40,617 bases of DNA from JBQTHP01 sp052389755. GTDB lineage: Bacteria > Pseudomonadota > Gammaproteobacteria > Steroidobacterales > Steroidobacteraceae. How positions within the stretch are numbered: the stretch's first letter is position 1; every line of letters starts with the position of its first letter. Made by a program: the position numbers and the translations under genes. Positions 31,236 through 39,428 of the stretch are shown here, piece after piece. Where the stretch lies: contig JBQTHP010000024.1 in assembly GCA_052389755.1 (NCBI GenBank), positions 1 through 40,617 of the forward strand, read 5' to 3'. A model generated the notes under the pieces. That model was given only the letters and a program-made list of their open reading frames with translations, had not been told where the DNA came from and searched no databases.

Positions 31236-31700
31236 CTACGACGAAGCCGCCGGCAGCAGAGAACGAATGGCACCAAGCATCTCGTCGAGGTCCGCCGGCT
31301 TCATGAAGGAGCGCTCGAAAAGGCCGGTGTTTGAATGTCGCATCTCATACGCACTGTAGATGATGATCGGAATGTCATGCGTCTCAGCGCGGCCACGCAG
31401 CTCCTCGCACAACTCGAGACCGGTCATTCCCGGCATCATGTAATCGATGATCACCAGATGCGGGCGTTGCTCCTCGATGAGAGTGAGCGCCTGTTCACCG
31501 CTCGCCGCCTGCACGACGTCGAATCCTTCGGTCGAGAGGTAGGCCCTGAGGAAATCGAGCGCGTCGGGTTCATCGTCCACGGCGAGGATTGACGGTCGCT
31601 GTCGGTCCCGCGATTTGCCCGAACCAGTGACTTCTGGAAATGGCCGTCGACGGCGTGGTAGCGGCCAGCGCGTGGGCGACGTGCTCGGCAGAGTGAGCAA
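31236..31700 (-). CDS. Single-domain response regulator, tandem copy 1
   Basis: 154 residues. A Pro/Arg-rich N-terminal stretch of about 36 residues precedes a receiver: acidic pair in ILAVDDEPDALDFL, phosphoacceptor Asp in LVIIDYMMPGMTG, the Ser of IIIYSAYEM at the switch position, and Lys-Pro in FMKPADLDEM. No output domain. It is a tandem paralogue of the gene at 31740-32204; both share the motifs YSAY, HSNTGL, KPAD and a related N-terminus starting with Met-Leu. Partner kinase unknown. Confidence 0.92.
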   Translation of the reverse strand: MLTLPSTSPTRWPLPRRRRPFPEVTGSGKSRDRQRPSILAVDDEPDALDFLRAYLSTEGFDVVQAASGEQALTLIEEQRPHLVIIDYMMPGMTGLELCEELRGRAETHDIPIIIYSAYEMRHSNTGLFERSFMKPADLDEMLGAIRSLLPAASS

Positions 31701-31739
31701 TGGCGAACTCCGTCTCGTGCCTATGCCGCGATGCGGCTG

Positions 31740-32204
31740 TCAGGAGGGCTCGGACGTGAGCGCTCGGATTGTCCAGAGCAGCTCGTCCGGATCGGCAGGT
31801 TTTACAAACGCGCGGTCGTAGAGACCTGTGTTCGAATGCTTGATCATGTCGTAGGCGCTGTAGAGAATAATCGGGACGTTGCTCGTGTCGCGATTCTCCC
31901 GAAGTTCCGCGCAGAGCTCCAGCCCATTCATCCCGGGCATCATCACGTCGATAATCACGAGATTCGGTCGTTGCTGGCGGGCGAGCTCGATCGCCTCCGG
32001 CCCACTGAACGCCTGCACGAAGTTGAACCCTTCGCCCTCGAGAAAGGTTTTCAGGAAGTCGAGCGTTTCAGGCTCATCGTCCACCGCGAGAATCGTTGGA
32101 CGCGACACCTCGCGCGACTGGCCGAAGCCAGGATCGGTGCGAGGCGGAACCGTTGGGCCGGTGCGCGACCAGCCGGTCGGCAAGCTAAGCGGGGAGATCA
32201 ACAT
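31740..32204 (-). CDS. Single-domain response regulator, tandem copy 2
   Basis: 154 residues from the ATG at 32204, chosen because the N-terminus then aligns with that of the paralogue (both Met-Leu, 45 residues to DDEP); a start five codons earlier is possible. Receiver motifs: ILAVDDEPETLDFL, Asp in LVIIDVMMPGMNG, Ser in IILYSAYDMIKHSNTGL, Lys-Pro in FVKPADPDELL. Only the receiver is present. The 39-bp gap to copy 1 suggests co-transcription. The duplication is diverged (I estimate a little over half identical), so it is not recent. Confidence 0.92.
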   Translation of the reverse strand: MLISPLSLPTGWSRTGPTVPPRTDPGFGQSREVSRPTILAVDDEPETLDFLKTFLEGEGFNFVQAFSGPEAIELARQQRPNLVIIDVMMPGMNGLELCAELRENRDTSNVPIILYSAYDMIKHSNTGLYDRAFVKPADPDELLWTIRALTSEPS

Positions 32205-32419
32205 TGCATCGCCGGCCAATCCCTCGGCGCTCTCATTTCAGGCCCTGATGGTCGCGACTCTACGCCCGTCACCATAAGTCCGCCAGCGTGCAGACGAGGG
32301 GACGCGAGCAGGGCGGCAAGTTCCTCTCCCGCAGCGCTGATGAACCACGACTCGGACGGACACGTGCGTGCGTACGCGAAGCTGATCTATGTCCTGATGG
32401 AAGCGCAGACCAGCGCCAA

Positions 32420-32677
32420 TCAGGGGCTCTCCCCCTTGGATCGCTCAGCGATTTCCTCGAGCTGACGAGCTCGGTGTCGGAGGCGCTCGCACGCCAGGCC
32501 GAGATCTGTAAGCTGCTTGGCCCATTCGACGCTGCGCCAGACTTCCGGGTTTCTGTCTGGATATCCGCCGAGCACTTCTGCCAGCACATCCAAGTCGGCC
32601 GCGATGCGAGCCAGCATTGCAGCCGTTGCGACTCGCTCAGCTTCAGGCGCGGTTTGCTGGACGGTATCTTCCATCAT
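32420..32677 (-). CDS. Hypothetical 85-residue helical protein
   Basis: No family recognised. The sequence is charged and almost entirely helical in pattern: MMEDTVQQTAPEAERVATAA, then ARIAADLDVLAEVLGGYPDR and a C-terminal ERLRHRARQLEEIAERSKGE likely to form a coiled coil. Its amino-acid composition is far more protein-like than that of overlapping frames. It lies between the HEPN protein and the receiver pair on the same strand, with spacers of about 210 bp on each side that show no other gene. Could be a partner of the HEPN protein, but nothing proves it. Confidence 0.5.
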   Translation of the reverse strand: MMEDTVQQTAPEAERVATAAMLARIAADLDVLAEVLGGYPDRNPEVWRSVEWAKQLTDLGLACERLRHRARQLEEIAERSKGESP

Positions 32678-32885
32678 CAGGCGAGCTGCGATTTCCGCAC
32701 GGGCGCGTTCCTTTATTCTCCGCCTGCAAGATACGCCGGTGAGGGACTTGCCGGTGTCCGGTAAGACATATCCCTGCGGTATTAGCGCGTCTTCGCGAGC
32801 AGCACCCGAAGGACGAGGCCGGACGTGGCAATGAACGAGGCGAGCGGTGAGTACGTGCGGCGGGTGGCTACAGCGCCGCGCGCCC

Positions 32886-33614
32886 CTACTTGATCGGCCG
32901 CGATTCCAGCAGCGTTAACAGATAGCTCGCGAATGACAGGAGCCGTGCCGTAGGGGCCGCATCCGGCGACGTGAGCCGATGGCTTGGCGGGTTCTTGAAG
33001 CGCCCGATCGCTCCGGCGTACAGATCCGACAATGCCTGCTGCTCGGCCGTCAACTCGCCGGGATCAGTCAGCGGCCCGCTCGCCGTCTGGAATGCCTTGC
33101 GCATGAGCGGTACGCCCAGGTCCGTAGGTCCGAAGCTGCCCGCTTCCCGAACGCGAACCTCAACCAGACGGAACGCTTCAAGCAGCGCACCGTCATGGTC
33201 ACCGCGCAGGAACTTCGCATAGACCGTCGTGCGCAGCTCCCGGTGAAACATCTCTGGCGGGATCGAAGCCGCGAGCACCACTTGCGACCATTCCGTGACG
33301 GACGCGGCGGCTCCGCGCTTCGTCACGAAATAGACGGCGTAGTGGGCCTGCTCTGGATCGACTGCCACCATCCCGGTCCGTTCAAGCACGCTCCAAGCCG
33401 CAGAAAGGGCGCGCTCCACCGTCCGCACGTCATAGGTTGCGTCTTCCAGCCTGTGAGAGAACACCCGGCACACGTTCCCCAAATGAACGGTGCCGCGCGA
33501 ATGGCCTTTAGTCTGGCTTCGTATGTATGCGAGCAGAGGCCCGGCCAGTTCCTCGGGCTCGAGGTCCGGGATCTCGGACGGCGGCGGCAGCTCAGGGATA
33601 TGGGGGTGCCACAT
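32886..33614 (-). CDS. TIGR02391-like (Ymh) protein with HEPN-type C-terminal domain
   Basis: 242 residues. The C-terminal half matches the TIGR02391/Ymh pattern: FLRGDHDGALLEAFRLVEVRVREAG, LGVPLMRKAFQTASGPLTDP, then LYAGAIGRFKNPPSHR. The last segment contains Arg205 and His212, fitting the Rx4-6H motif of HEPN ribonucleases. The N-terminal part (residues 1-115) is helical, with a possible winged-helix-like region, and is unassigned. HEPN proteins are frequent in toxin-antitoxin, abortive-infection and RNA-processing systems. Here it follows mnmE by 142 bp and no nucleotidyltransferase partner is adjacent. Family assignment is by recall of the consensus; the RNase role is inferred. Confidence 0.75.
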   Translation of the reverse strand: MWHPHIPELPPPSEIPDLEPEELAGPLLAYIRSQTKGHSRGTVHLGNVCRVFSHRLEDATYDVRTVERALSAAWSVLERTGMVAVDPEQAHYAVYFVTKRGAAASVTEWSQVVLAASIPPEMFHRELRTTVYAKFLRGDHDGALLEAFRLVEVRVREAGSFGPTDLGVPLMRKAFQTASGPLTDPGELTAEQQALSDLYAGAIGRFKNPPSHRLTSPDAAPTARLLSFASYLLTLLESRPIK

Positions 33615-33756
33615 TGGACGGTTTCACCGTGGCGTCAAACGCGGCACAAAGTATGCTCGCTGGCGCGCGACATGGAGCGGGCGACTATGGATCGACCGAC
33701 TCACTGCCTCGACCGCGTGGAGTTCACGCCCGGCGAGGACGTGGCTGGAAGGTCAG

Positions 33757-35109
33757 CTATTTTCCGACGCAGAAGCTCGCGAAGATCCGGCCGAGCAGAT
33801 CGTCGCTCGTGAACTCGCCGGTGATCTCGCCCAGTACTTGCTGCGCGGCGCGCAGCTCCTCGGCGACGAGCTCCCCCGCGCGCCGCTCCTCGAGCTGACG
33901 CGCCGCCTCATCGACGTGCGCACGCGCCCGCGCGAGCGCATCCAGATGCCGTTGCCGCGCCGAAATGGTCCCGGCTTCGGCCGGCCGGTAGTCCATGCAC
34001 GATTTCAGGTGCGCGCGCAGCTTGTCGAGCCCGTCGCCCGTTACCGCCGACAGTGCGATGCGCGGTGGCCCGCTGACGGTGTCCGCAATCGGAATCCCCG
34101 TGGAGAGATCGCACTTGTTGAATATGAGCGTGACCGGCACGTCTTTCGGCAGGCGATGCGCCTGCTCTGCGTACGCCGCGCCCGCCGGATCGTTGGCTGA
34201 ATCGATCACGAACAGCACGCGATCCGCACGCTGCATCTCCGCCTGCGCGCGCCGGATGCCCTCCTCCTCGACGACGTCGCCCGCCTCCCGCAGCCCGGCC
34301 GTATCGAGCACGTGCAGCGGCATGCCGTCGAGGTGGATGCGCTCCCGCAGCACGTCGCGCGTCGTGCCGGGGATCGGCGTGACGATCGCGGCGTCGTAGC
34401 CCGCGAGCCGGTTCAGAAGGCTCGACTTGCCCGCATTGGGGCGTCCCGCAATGACGACCGTCATGCCTTCGCGGAGCAGCCGCCCCTGCTGCGCGCTCTG
34501 CTGCACGCCCTCGAAGTGATCGCGTACGGCCTGCACACGATCCGCGAGCTCCTGATCGGCGAGAAAGTCGATCTCCTCTTCCGGAAAATCGATCGCGGCC
34601 TCGACGTAGGTGCGAAGCTCGATCACCCGCTCGGTGAGTCCCTGCACCATGGCGGCGAACTCGCCTTGCAGAGAGCGCATGGCCGCGCGCATGGCCTCGC
34701 GCGATCCGGCATCGATCAGGTCCGCTATCGCTTCGGCCTGCGTGAGATCGAGCTTGTCGTTGAGAAATGCGCGCTGCGTGAATTCACCCGGCTGCGCGAG
34801 CCGTGCGCCGAGCTCGAGCGCGCGTCTGACGAGCGCCTCGACGACGACGGGGCCGCCGTGACCATGCAGCTCGAGCACGTGCTCGCCGGTATAGGAGTGC
34901 GGTGCCGGGAAAAAGAGTGCGAGCCCGGCATCGATCGGCTCGCCGTTTCCATCGAGAAAGCGCACGAAGGAGGCGCGCCGCGCGGGCGGCAGCTCTCCAA
35001 CCATCACGGCGCCGATCTCCGGCGCCTTCGGCCCTGAAACGCGAACGATGCCGACACCGCCGCGGCCGGGCGGCGTGGCTGCGGCGACGATGGTATCTGC
35101 GCGAGCCAT
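33757..35109 (-). CDS. mnmE: tRNA modification GTPase MnmE
   Basis: 450 residues, normal length. N-terminal folate-binding domain (DTIVAAATPPGRGGVGIVRVSG, and GEFTQRAFLNDKLDLTQAEAIADLI), then the inserted G domain with G1 GRPNAGKSSLLN, G2 TPIPGTTRD, G3 LDTAGLRE, G4 FNKCDL and G5 SAVTGDG, then helices ending in the catalytic FCVGK (CxGK). With MnmG it installs the cmnm5 group at U34. Upstream neighbours yidC, yidD, rnpA and rpmH are in the conserved order; the downstream side is replaced by the HEPN/receiver segment instead of mnmG. Confidence 0.97.
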   Translation of the reverse strand: MARADTIVAAATPPGRGGVGIVRVSGPKAPEIGAVMVGELPPARRASFVRFLDGNGEPIDAGLALFFPAPHSYTGEHVLELHGHGGPVVVEALVRRALELGARLAQPGEFTQRAFLNDKLDLTQAEAIADLIDAGSREAMRAAMRSLQGEFAAMVQGLTERVIELRTYVEAAIDFPEEEIDFLADQELADRVQAVRDHFEGVQQSAQQGRLLREGMTVVIAGRPNAGKSSLLNRLAGYDAAIVTPIPGTTRDVLRERIHLDGMPLHVLDTAGLREAGDVVEEEGIRRAQAEMQRADRVLFVIDSANDPAGAAYAEQAHRLPKDVPVTLIFNKCDLSTGIPIADTVSGPPRIALSAVTGDGLDKLRAHLKSCMDYRPAEAGTISARQRHLDALARARAHVDEAARQLEERRAGELVAEELRAAQQVLGEITGEFTSDDLLGRIFASFCVGK

Positions 35110-35118
35110 TCGGCTCGC

Positions 35119-35225
35119 GAGCTTACAGCCTACAGCTCACAGCCTACAGCCCGGAGGGTCGCCGCCGCCGCCGAGGACAGCGTTCTTGTCCGGGCTGTGA
35201 GCTGTCGGCTGTAGGCTCTCAGCTC
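35119..35225. repeat. Long imperfect palindrome of ACAGC-type units between yidC and mnmE
   Basis: Arms of 36 bp (35119-35154 and 35190-35225) match as inverted repeats at 30 of 36 positions, leaving a 35-nt GC-rich centre. Each arm is itself made of repeated CTACAGC/CTCACAGC units. It fills the 118-bp spacer between two minus-strand genes. A related copy sits in the otsA 3' end (22146-22176). Likely a REP/BIME-like dispersed element that may stabilise the upstream mRNA. Confidence 0.75.
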
Positions 35226-35227
35226 TG

Positions 35228-36943
35228 TCAGCCGCGCTTCGCGGCGGCCTTCTCTATCCGCCGATTGATATTCCACTGCTGCGCGATCGACAGCACGGTG
35301 TTCGTCACCCAGTAGAGGACCAGGCCCGCGGGGAAGAAGGCGAACATCACTGACATCGCGATCGGCATGATCATGAAGACCTTCTGCTGGACCGGGTCCG
35401 GCGGCTGCGGGTTCAGCTTGTACTGAACGAACATCGCCGCGGCCATGATCGCCGGCAGGATGAAGAACGGGTCGCGCGAAGAGAGGTCGTTGATCCAGCC
35501 CATGAACGGCGCCTGACGCATCTCGACGCTCTCGAGCAGCACCCAGTAGAAGGCGAGAAACACGGGGATCTGCACCACGATCGGCAGGCACCCGGCCACG
35601 GGGTTCACCTTCTCGCGCTGATAGAGCTTCATCATCTCGCGACCGAGCGTTTCGCGATCGTCCTTGTACGTCTGCTGAAGGTTCTTGATGCGCGGCGCGA
35701 GCGTCTTCATCTTCGCCATCGAACGCCCGCTCGTCTCCGACAGCGGATAGAAGAGCAGCTTCAGAAGGAACGTGACGATCACGATCGCCCAGCCCCAGTT
35801 CCGCACCACGGTGTGCAGCTTGTCGAGCAGCCAGAAGAGCGGCTGGGCGAGAATAGTGAGCTTGCCGTAATCGGCGGCGCGCTCGAGCTCCGGACCTGTC
35901 GCCGCGAGCTGCTTCTGCAATTTCGGGCCGACGAACAGGCGGTACTCGAAGGCCGCGACGCTGCCGGGCGCAACGGTGCGCAGCGGCCCTGCAGCCGCGA
36001 GCACGTATTTGCGGCCTTCCGCCGCGAGCGTTACCCGATGTGTCACGTTCGGGGGCGGCACGACGGCGCTGACGAAGTGATGCTGCAGCGCTGCGATCCA
36101 GCCGTTCGTCACTTCGAGCGCGAGCCGCCGGTCCTCGTCGTCTTCGATGTCGAGCTTGCGGTAGCGCTCCCCGTCGTACATCGCGGGACCTCTGAACGCA
36201 TAGGTCTCGACCTTGAACATCGAGCGGTCGATCGGCGGGTCGCTGCGCAGGATCTGGGCGTACGCGGCCGCCTGCCACGGCTGCCCGCTCGCGTTCTGCA
36301 CGTGATATTCGAGATCGATGCGGTACTGGCCCCGCCGAAAGGCGAAGGTCTTCGTCAACGTGATGCCCTCGCCGTTCGTCCACGTGAGCGGTACACGCAG
36401 CTCATCCGCGGAGCCGAGCGCGAACTCGGTCCGCGGACTCGTGAACGTCGCGAGGTGAGTCGGGTGAGAGCTGCCCTCGGGACCGGTGAGGCCGCTCTGC
36501 AGGACGAACAGCGTTTCGGGAGAATCGCGATTCAGAAGTCGCACCCGTTCGGATCCGCCTTTCACCCGCGGATACTTCAGAAGGTCGGCGCGCTGCAACT
36601 CGCCGCCGGTCAGCCCGATGTCCATGTCGAGCACGTCCGTGCGCACCCGCACGACACCCGGGGCAGCCTCGGCGCTCGCGTTCGAGTCAACGGGCGCAGG
36701 CGCCGGGCCCGCTTCGCTGCTTGCCGGTGCTGCCGGCGTTGGCGCAGGCGTCGCACCCGATGAGGCCTGCGGAATTGCAGCGTCGAGCTTCGCGGTTTCG
36801 TCCGCTCTCGAAGCCGCTTCCTGCGTGGCGGCCGCACGCGCGGCGGGCGAGCTCTCGCCGTAGTCGCGCACCCAGGCTTCGTAGTTGAACCAGAGCGCGA
36901 GAGCGAGCGCGAGCCAGAGGAACAGCCGCGGATTCTTGGTCAT
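35228..36943 (-). CDS. yidC: Membrane protein insertase YidC (Oxa1 family)
   Basis: 571 residues from the ATG at 36943. First membrane segment (PRLFLWLALALALWFNYEAW), an Ala/Pro/Ser-rich linker (about 30-95), the large periplasmic beta-sandwich domain of Gram-negative YidC (about 95-350, e.g. LKYPRVKGGSERVRLLNRDS, TWTNGEGITLTKTF), and the conserved five-helix core (GWAIVIVTFLLKLLFYPLS, KMKTLAPRIKNLQQTYKDDRE with the Arg/charged hairpin, CLPIVVQIPVFLAFYWVLLES, and AFFPAGLVLYWVTNTVLSI). It inserts membrane proteins alone or with SecYEG. The start overlaps the yidD stop by 4 bp. Confidence 0.97.
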   Translation of the reverse strand: MTKNPRLFLWLALALALWFNYEAWVRDYGESSPAARAAATQEAASRADETAKLDAAIPQASSGATPAPTPAAPASSEAGPAPAPVDSNASAEAAPGVVRVRTDVLDMDIGLTGGELQRADLLKYPRVKGGSERVRLLNRDSPETLFVLQSGLTGPEGSSHPTHLATFTSPRTEFALGSADELRVPLTWTNGEGITLTKTFAFRRGQYRIDLEYHVQNASGQPWQAAAYAQILRSDPPIDRSMFKVETYAFRGPAMYDGERYRKLDIEDDEDRRLALEVTNGWIAALQHHFVSAVVPPPNVTHRVTLAAEGRKYVLAAAGPLRTVAPGSVAAFEYRLFVGPKLQKQLAATGPELERAADYGKLTILAQPLFWLLDKLHTVVRNWGWAIVIVTFLLKLLFYPLSETSGRSMAKMKTLAPRIKNLQQTYKDDRETLGREMMKLYQREKVNPVAGCLPIVVQIPVFLAFYWVLLESVEMRQAPFMGWINDLSSRDPFFILPAIMAAAMFVQYKLNPQPPDPVQQKVFMIMPIAMSVMFAFFPAGLVLYWVTNTVLSIAQQWNINRRIEKAAAKRG

Positions 36944-37185
36944 GAGCGGGGCGCCGGGGAATGCGGAAGCCTGGCGAGCGGCACGGGATCGAAGCCGCCC
37001 GGATGCCACGGGTGACATCGTCCGATGCGGCGGATCGTCAGCCAGCCGCCGCGCAGCAGGCCGAATCGCTCGATGGCCTCGAGCGCATAACTCGAGCACG
37101 ACGGGTAGAAGCGGCACGTCGGCCCGAGCAGCGGGCTCACCGTGTAGCGGTAGAGCCTGATCAGGAGGGTGGCGATGCTGCGCAT
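36940..37185 (-). CDS. yidD: Membrane protein insertion efficiency factor YidD
   Basis: 81 residues from the ATG at 37185, preceded by AAGG 9 nt upstream; a start seven codons earlier is possible. The family signature is complete: LIRLYRYTVSPLLGPTCRFYPSCSSYALEAIERFG, followed by GGWLTIRRIGRCHPWHPGGFDPVP. The Cys residues of CRFYPSC are typical. It is a small amphipathic inner-membrane-associated protein that assists YidC-dependent insertion. The gene overlaps the rnpA 3' end by about 25 bp and yidC by 4 bp, a conserved compact arrangement. Confidence 0.95.
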   Translation of the reverse strand: MRSIATLLIRLYRYTVSPLLGPTCRFYPSCSSYALEAIERFGLLRGGWLTIRRIGRCHPWHPGGFDPVPLARLPHSPAPRS

Positions 37186-37556
37186 CGTTCGCGGACCTTG
37201 TTCCACAGTGTCTCGAGGCTCGCGCGCAGCTCGCCGCTCGCCGCGCCTCGCGCACGGCTGCGCGCGTTCACGATGATGTCGAGCGCCGGCAGCTCGCGCT
37301 GATGCAGGCGGAAAGACTCGCGGATCACGCGGCGAATGCGATTGCGCTCCACGGCACCGCCGGCGGTCTTCACCGAGACGGCGAGGCCGAGCCGTGGCCG
37401 TACGACATCGTTCGCGCGCGCGATCACGGCGAAGTATCCGTCCGCAATCCGGATGCCATGCGCGTGCACGGAGTCGAAGTCCGACTTGCGCCGCAGACGC
37501 TGCTGAGCAGTGAAGGCGAGGCGAGCATCAACGCGGGCATTGCGACTCATCGTCAC
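37161..37556 (-). CDS. rnpA: Ribonuclease P protein component
   Basis: 131 residues with a GTG start at 37556, or 129 from the ATG two codons later. The N-terminal LRRKSDFDSVHAHG and the RNR signature AVERNRIRRVIRESFRLHQREL that contacts the RNase P RNA are both clear. It supports 5' maturation of tRNAs. It lies 39 bp after rpmH in the standard rpmH-rnpA-yidD-yidC order. Confidence 0.96.
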   Translation of the reverse strand: MTMSRNARVDARLAFTAQQRLRRKSDFDSVHAHGIRIADGYFAVIARANDVVRPRLGLAVSVKTAGGAVERNRIRRVIRESFRLHQRELPALDIIVNARSRARGAASGELRASLETLWNKVRERCAASPPS

Positions 37557-37595
37557 GAGGGATTTGCACGGCCCGCGCCGCGCATGGGTGCGGGA

Positions 37596-37730
37596 TTAGG
37601 GAATCAGCTTTCGTCGACCCTTGGCTCGGCGGCGCGCGAGGACCTTGCGCCCATTCTTCGTCGCCATGCGAGCGCGGAACCCGTGCGTGCGCTTGCGCCG
37701 CACTTTGCTCGGCTGATACGTGCGTTTCAT
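37596..37730 (-). CDS. rpmH: 50S ribosomal protein L34
   Basis: 44 residues, read directly on the minus strand: MKRTYQPSKVRRKRTHGFRA at the N-terminus, then RMATKNGRKVLARRRAKGRR and KLIP before TAA. The whole family signature is present at the normal length. It is the first gene of the minus-strand operon that runs through rnpA, yidD and yidC. A sigma-70 promoter is at 37761-37789. Confidence 0.99.
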   Translation of the reverse strand: MKRTYQPSKVRRKRTHGFRARMATKNGRKVLARRRAKGRRKLIP

Positions 37731-37760
37731 GTGCGATGGGCTCCGTCAAAAAGGCGGCAA

Positions 37761-37789
37761 GGCTAAGCCGCGCCTCGCGGCAGTGTCAA
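37761..37789 (-). promoter_or_regulatory. Sigma-70 promoter of rpmH
   Basis: On the minus strand: TTGACA (perfect -35), a 17-bp spacer and TTAGCC as -10. The -10 hexamer is poor, but the -35 and spacing are ideal and the predicted start is about 25 nt before the rpmH ATG. The 129-bp rpmH-dnaA spacer must also hold a dnaA promoter, which I cannot place with confidence. Confidence 0.6.
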
Positions 37790-37859
37790 TATGGTTTAGA
37801 CTGCGCACCCTTTTCCCTCGCCAACGATCGACGACCGCTTTGCTCGGGAGGCAACGCTC

Positions 37860-39215
37860 GTGCAGCCATCGCTGTGGGCTCAGTGCATGCGCGCTCTGGA
37901 GGCCGAGCTCCCGGAACAGCAATTCAATACCTGGGTGCGGCCGCTGCAGGCGCTCGAGGGCGCGGGCGCGCTCAAGCTGCTCGCGCCCAATCGCTTCGTG
38001 GTCGACTGGATCAACGCCAACCTGCTGCCGCGGATCGGCGAGCTGCTGCGCGGTGAGGTCGCGGGGGACACCCCGATCGTGACGGTCGAGGTCGGCTCAA
38101 GGGCGTCCATGGGCGGCACGCCGCCCCTGGCCCAAGGCAACGGCGCCTCCGCGGCACTCGTGTCCCGCGGCCGCCGGGCCGAAGGCCTCGTCGTAGGCGC
38201 CCGCCTCAATCCGGATTTCACGTTCTCGAGCTTCGTCGAAGGCAAGAGCAACCAGCTCGCGAAAGCCGCCGCGGTGCAGATCGCGGAGAACCCGGGCCGT
38301 GCATACAACCCGCTCTTTCTCTACGGCGGCGTCGGCCTCGGCAAGACGCATCTGATGCACGCCATCGCGCACCTCGTCACGCAGCGCGACCCGGAAGCGC
38401 GCGTCGCGTACGTGCACTCCGAGCGATTCGTCGGCGACATGGTCCGGGCGCTCCAGCACAACAAGATGAACGAGTTCAAGACGGCCTATCGCTCACTCGA
38501 TGCGCTGCTCATCGACGACATTCAGTTCTTCGCCGGCAAGGAGCGCTCGCAGGAGGAGTTCTTCCACACATTCAACGAGCTTCTCGAGGGCCAGCATCAG
38601 GTGATCCTCACGTGCGACCGCTACCCGAAGGAGGTGGAAGGCCTCGAGGAGCGGCTGAAATCGCGCTTCGGCTGGGGCCTCACCGTCGCGATCGAGCCGC
38701 CCGAGCTCGAAACGTGCGTGGCAATTCTCATCACGAAGGCCCAGGCCGCAGGCGTCGCGCTACCCGAGGAAGTGGCGTTTTTCATCGCGAAGCGGATTCG
38801 CTCGAACGTGCGCGAGCTCGAAGGCGCGCTTCGCCGCGTAATCGCGAATTCGCGCTTCACGGGTCAGCCGATCACGGTCGAGTTCACGAAGGATGCGCTC
38901 AAGGATCTGCTGTCTCTGCAGGCGCGGCTGGTCACCATCGAGAACATCCAGAAGACGGTCGCCGATTACTACAAGGTGCGCGTCGCGGACCTTCTCTCCA
39001 AGCGCCGCAGCCGCTCGGTCGCGCGCCCTCGCCAGGTTGCGATGGCGCTCGCGAAAGAGCTCACGAGCCACAGCCTTCCGGAGATCGGCGATGCGTTCGG
39101 CGGTCGCGATCACACCACGGTGATGCACGCGTGCAAGCGCATCAAGGAGTTGCGCGACATCGAGCAGCGGATACGCGAGGATTACTCAAACCTGTTGAGA
39201 ACCCTTGCGGGCTGA
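37860..39215 (+). CDS. dnaA: Chromosomal replication initiator protein DnaA
   Basis: 451 residues with a GTG start preceded by GGGAGG 8 nt upstream. Domain I (LWAQCMRALEAELPEQQFNTWVRPL), a short Gly/Ala-rich domain II, the AAA+ domain III (FVEGKSNQLAKAAA, Walker A GGVGLGKTH, Walker B LLIDDIQFFAGKERSQEEFFHTFN) and the DNA-binding domain IV with the DnaA signature (GGRDHTTVMHACKRI). It binds DnaA boxes and opens oriC. dnaN follows after a 213-bp spacer that may contain the origin. Confidence 0.99.
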   Translation: MQPSLWAQCMRALEAELPEQQFNTWVRPLQALEGAGALKLLAPNRFVVDWINANLLPRIGELLRGEVAGDTPIVTVEVGSRASMGGTPPLAQGNGASAALVSRGRRAEGLVVGARLNPDFTFSSFVEGKSNQLAKAAAVQIAENPGRAYNPLFLYGGVGLGKTHLMHAIAHLVTQRDPEARVAYVHSERFVGDMVRALQHNKMNEFKTAYRSLDALLIDDIQFFAGKERSQEEFFHTFNELLEGQHQVILTCDRYPKEVEGLEERLKSRFGWGLTVAIEPPELETCVAILITKAQAAGVALPEEVAFFIAKRIRSNVRELEGALRRVIANSRFTGQPITVEFTKDALKDLLSLQARLVTIENIQKTVADYYKVRVADLLSKRRSRSVARPRQVAMALAKELTSHSLPEIGDAFGGRDHTTVMHACKRIKELRDIEQRIREDYSNLLRTLAG

Positions 39216-39428
39216 TGTGCATTTCCTGTGGAGCGCGCTGGGGATAAAGTTACGCACACGCTGCGCACAGGGGATCGGCAGGGCATCCCGCGTTCTGTCG
39301 AAGCAGACTGCGGAGCAACGCGTTGATCATGCTGGGCAGGCGCGCTCGTCCCCGTTTTCAACAGGCTCAACTGCAGTAACTGCTATCTCTCTTCCGAGTG
39401 AAACAGAACCGAAGCTAAAGAGTCAGCA
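39216..39428. other. Candidate replication origin / DnaA-box region between dnaA and dnaN
   Basis: Near-matches to TTATCCACA cluster here: TGGGGATAA at 39239-39247 (one mismatch on the reverse strand), TTACGCACA just after it (two mismatches), and TTTTCAACA further on (two mismatches). The 3' part (from about 39350) is AT-richer. No perfect box is seen, so this may be the origin or only an autoregulatory cluster; the rpmH-dnaA spacer is too short and box-poor to be a better candidate. Confidence 0.4.

Noticed and set aside
32340..32465. 41-codon plus-strand ORF beginning MNHDSDGHVRAYAKL.
   Set aside because: It overlaps the 3' end of the minus-strand 85-residue ORF, lacks a ribosome site and has no coupled neighbour; not enough to support it.
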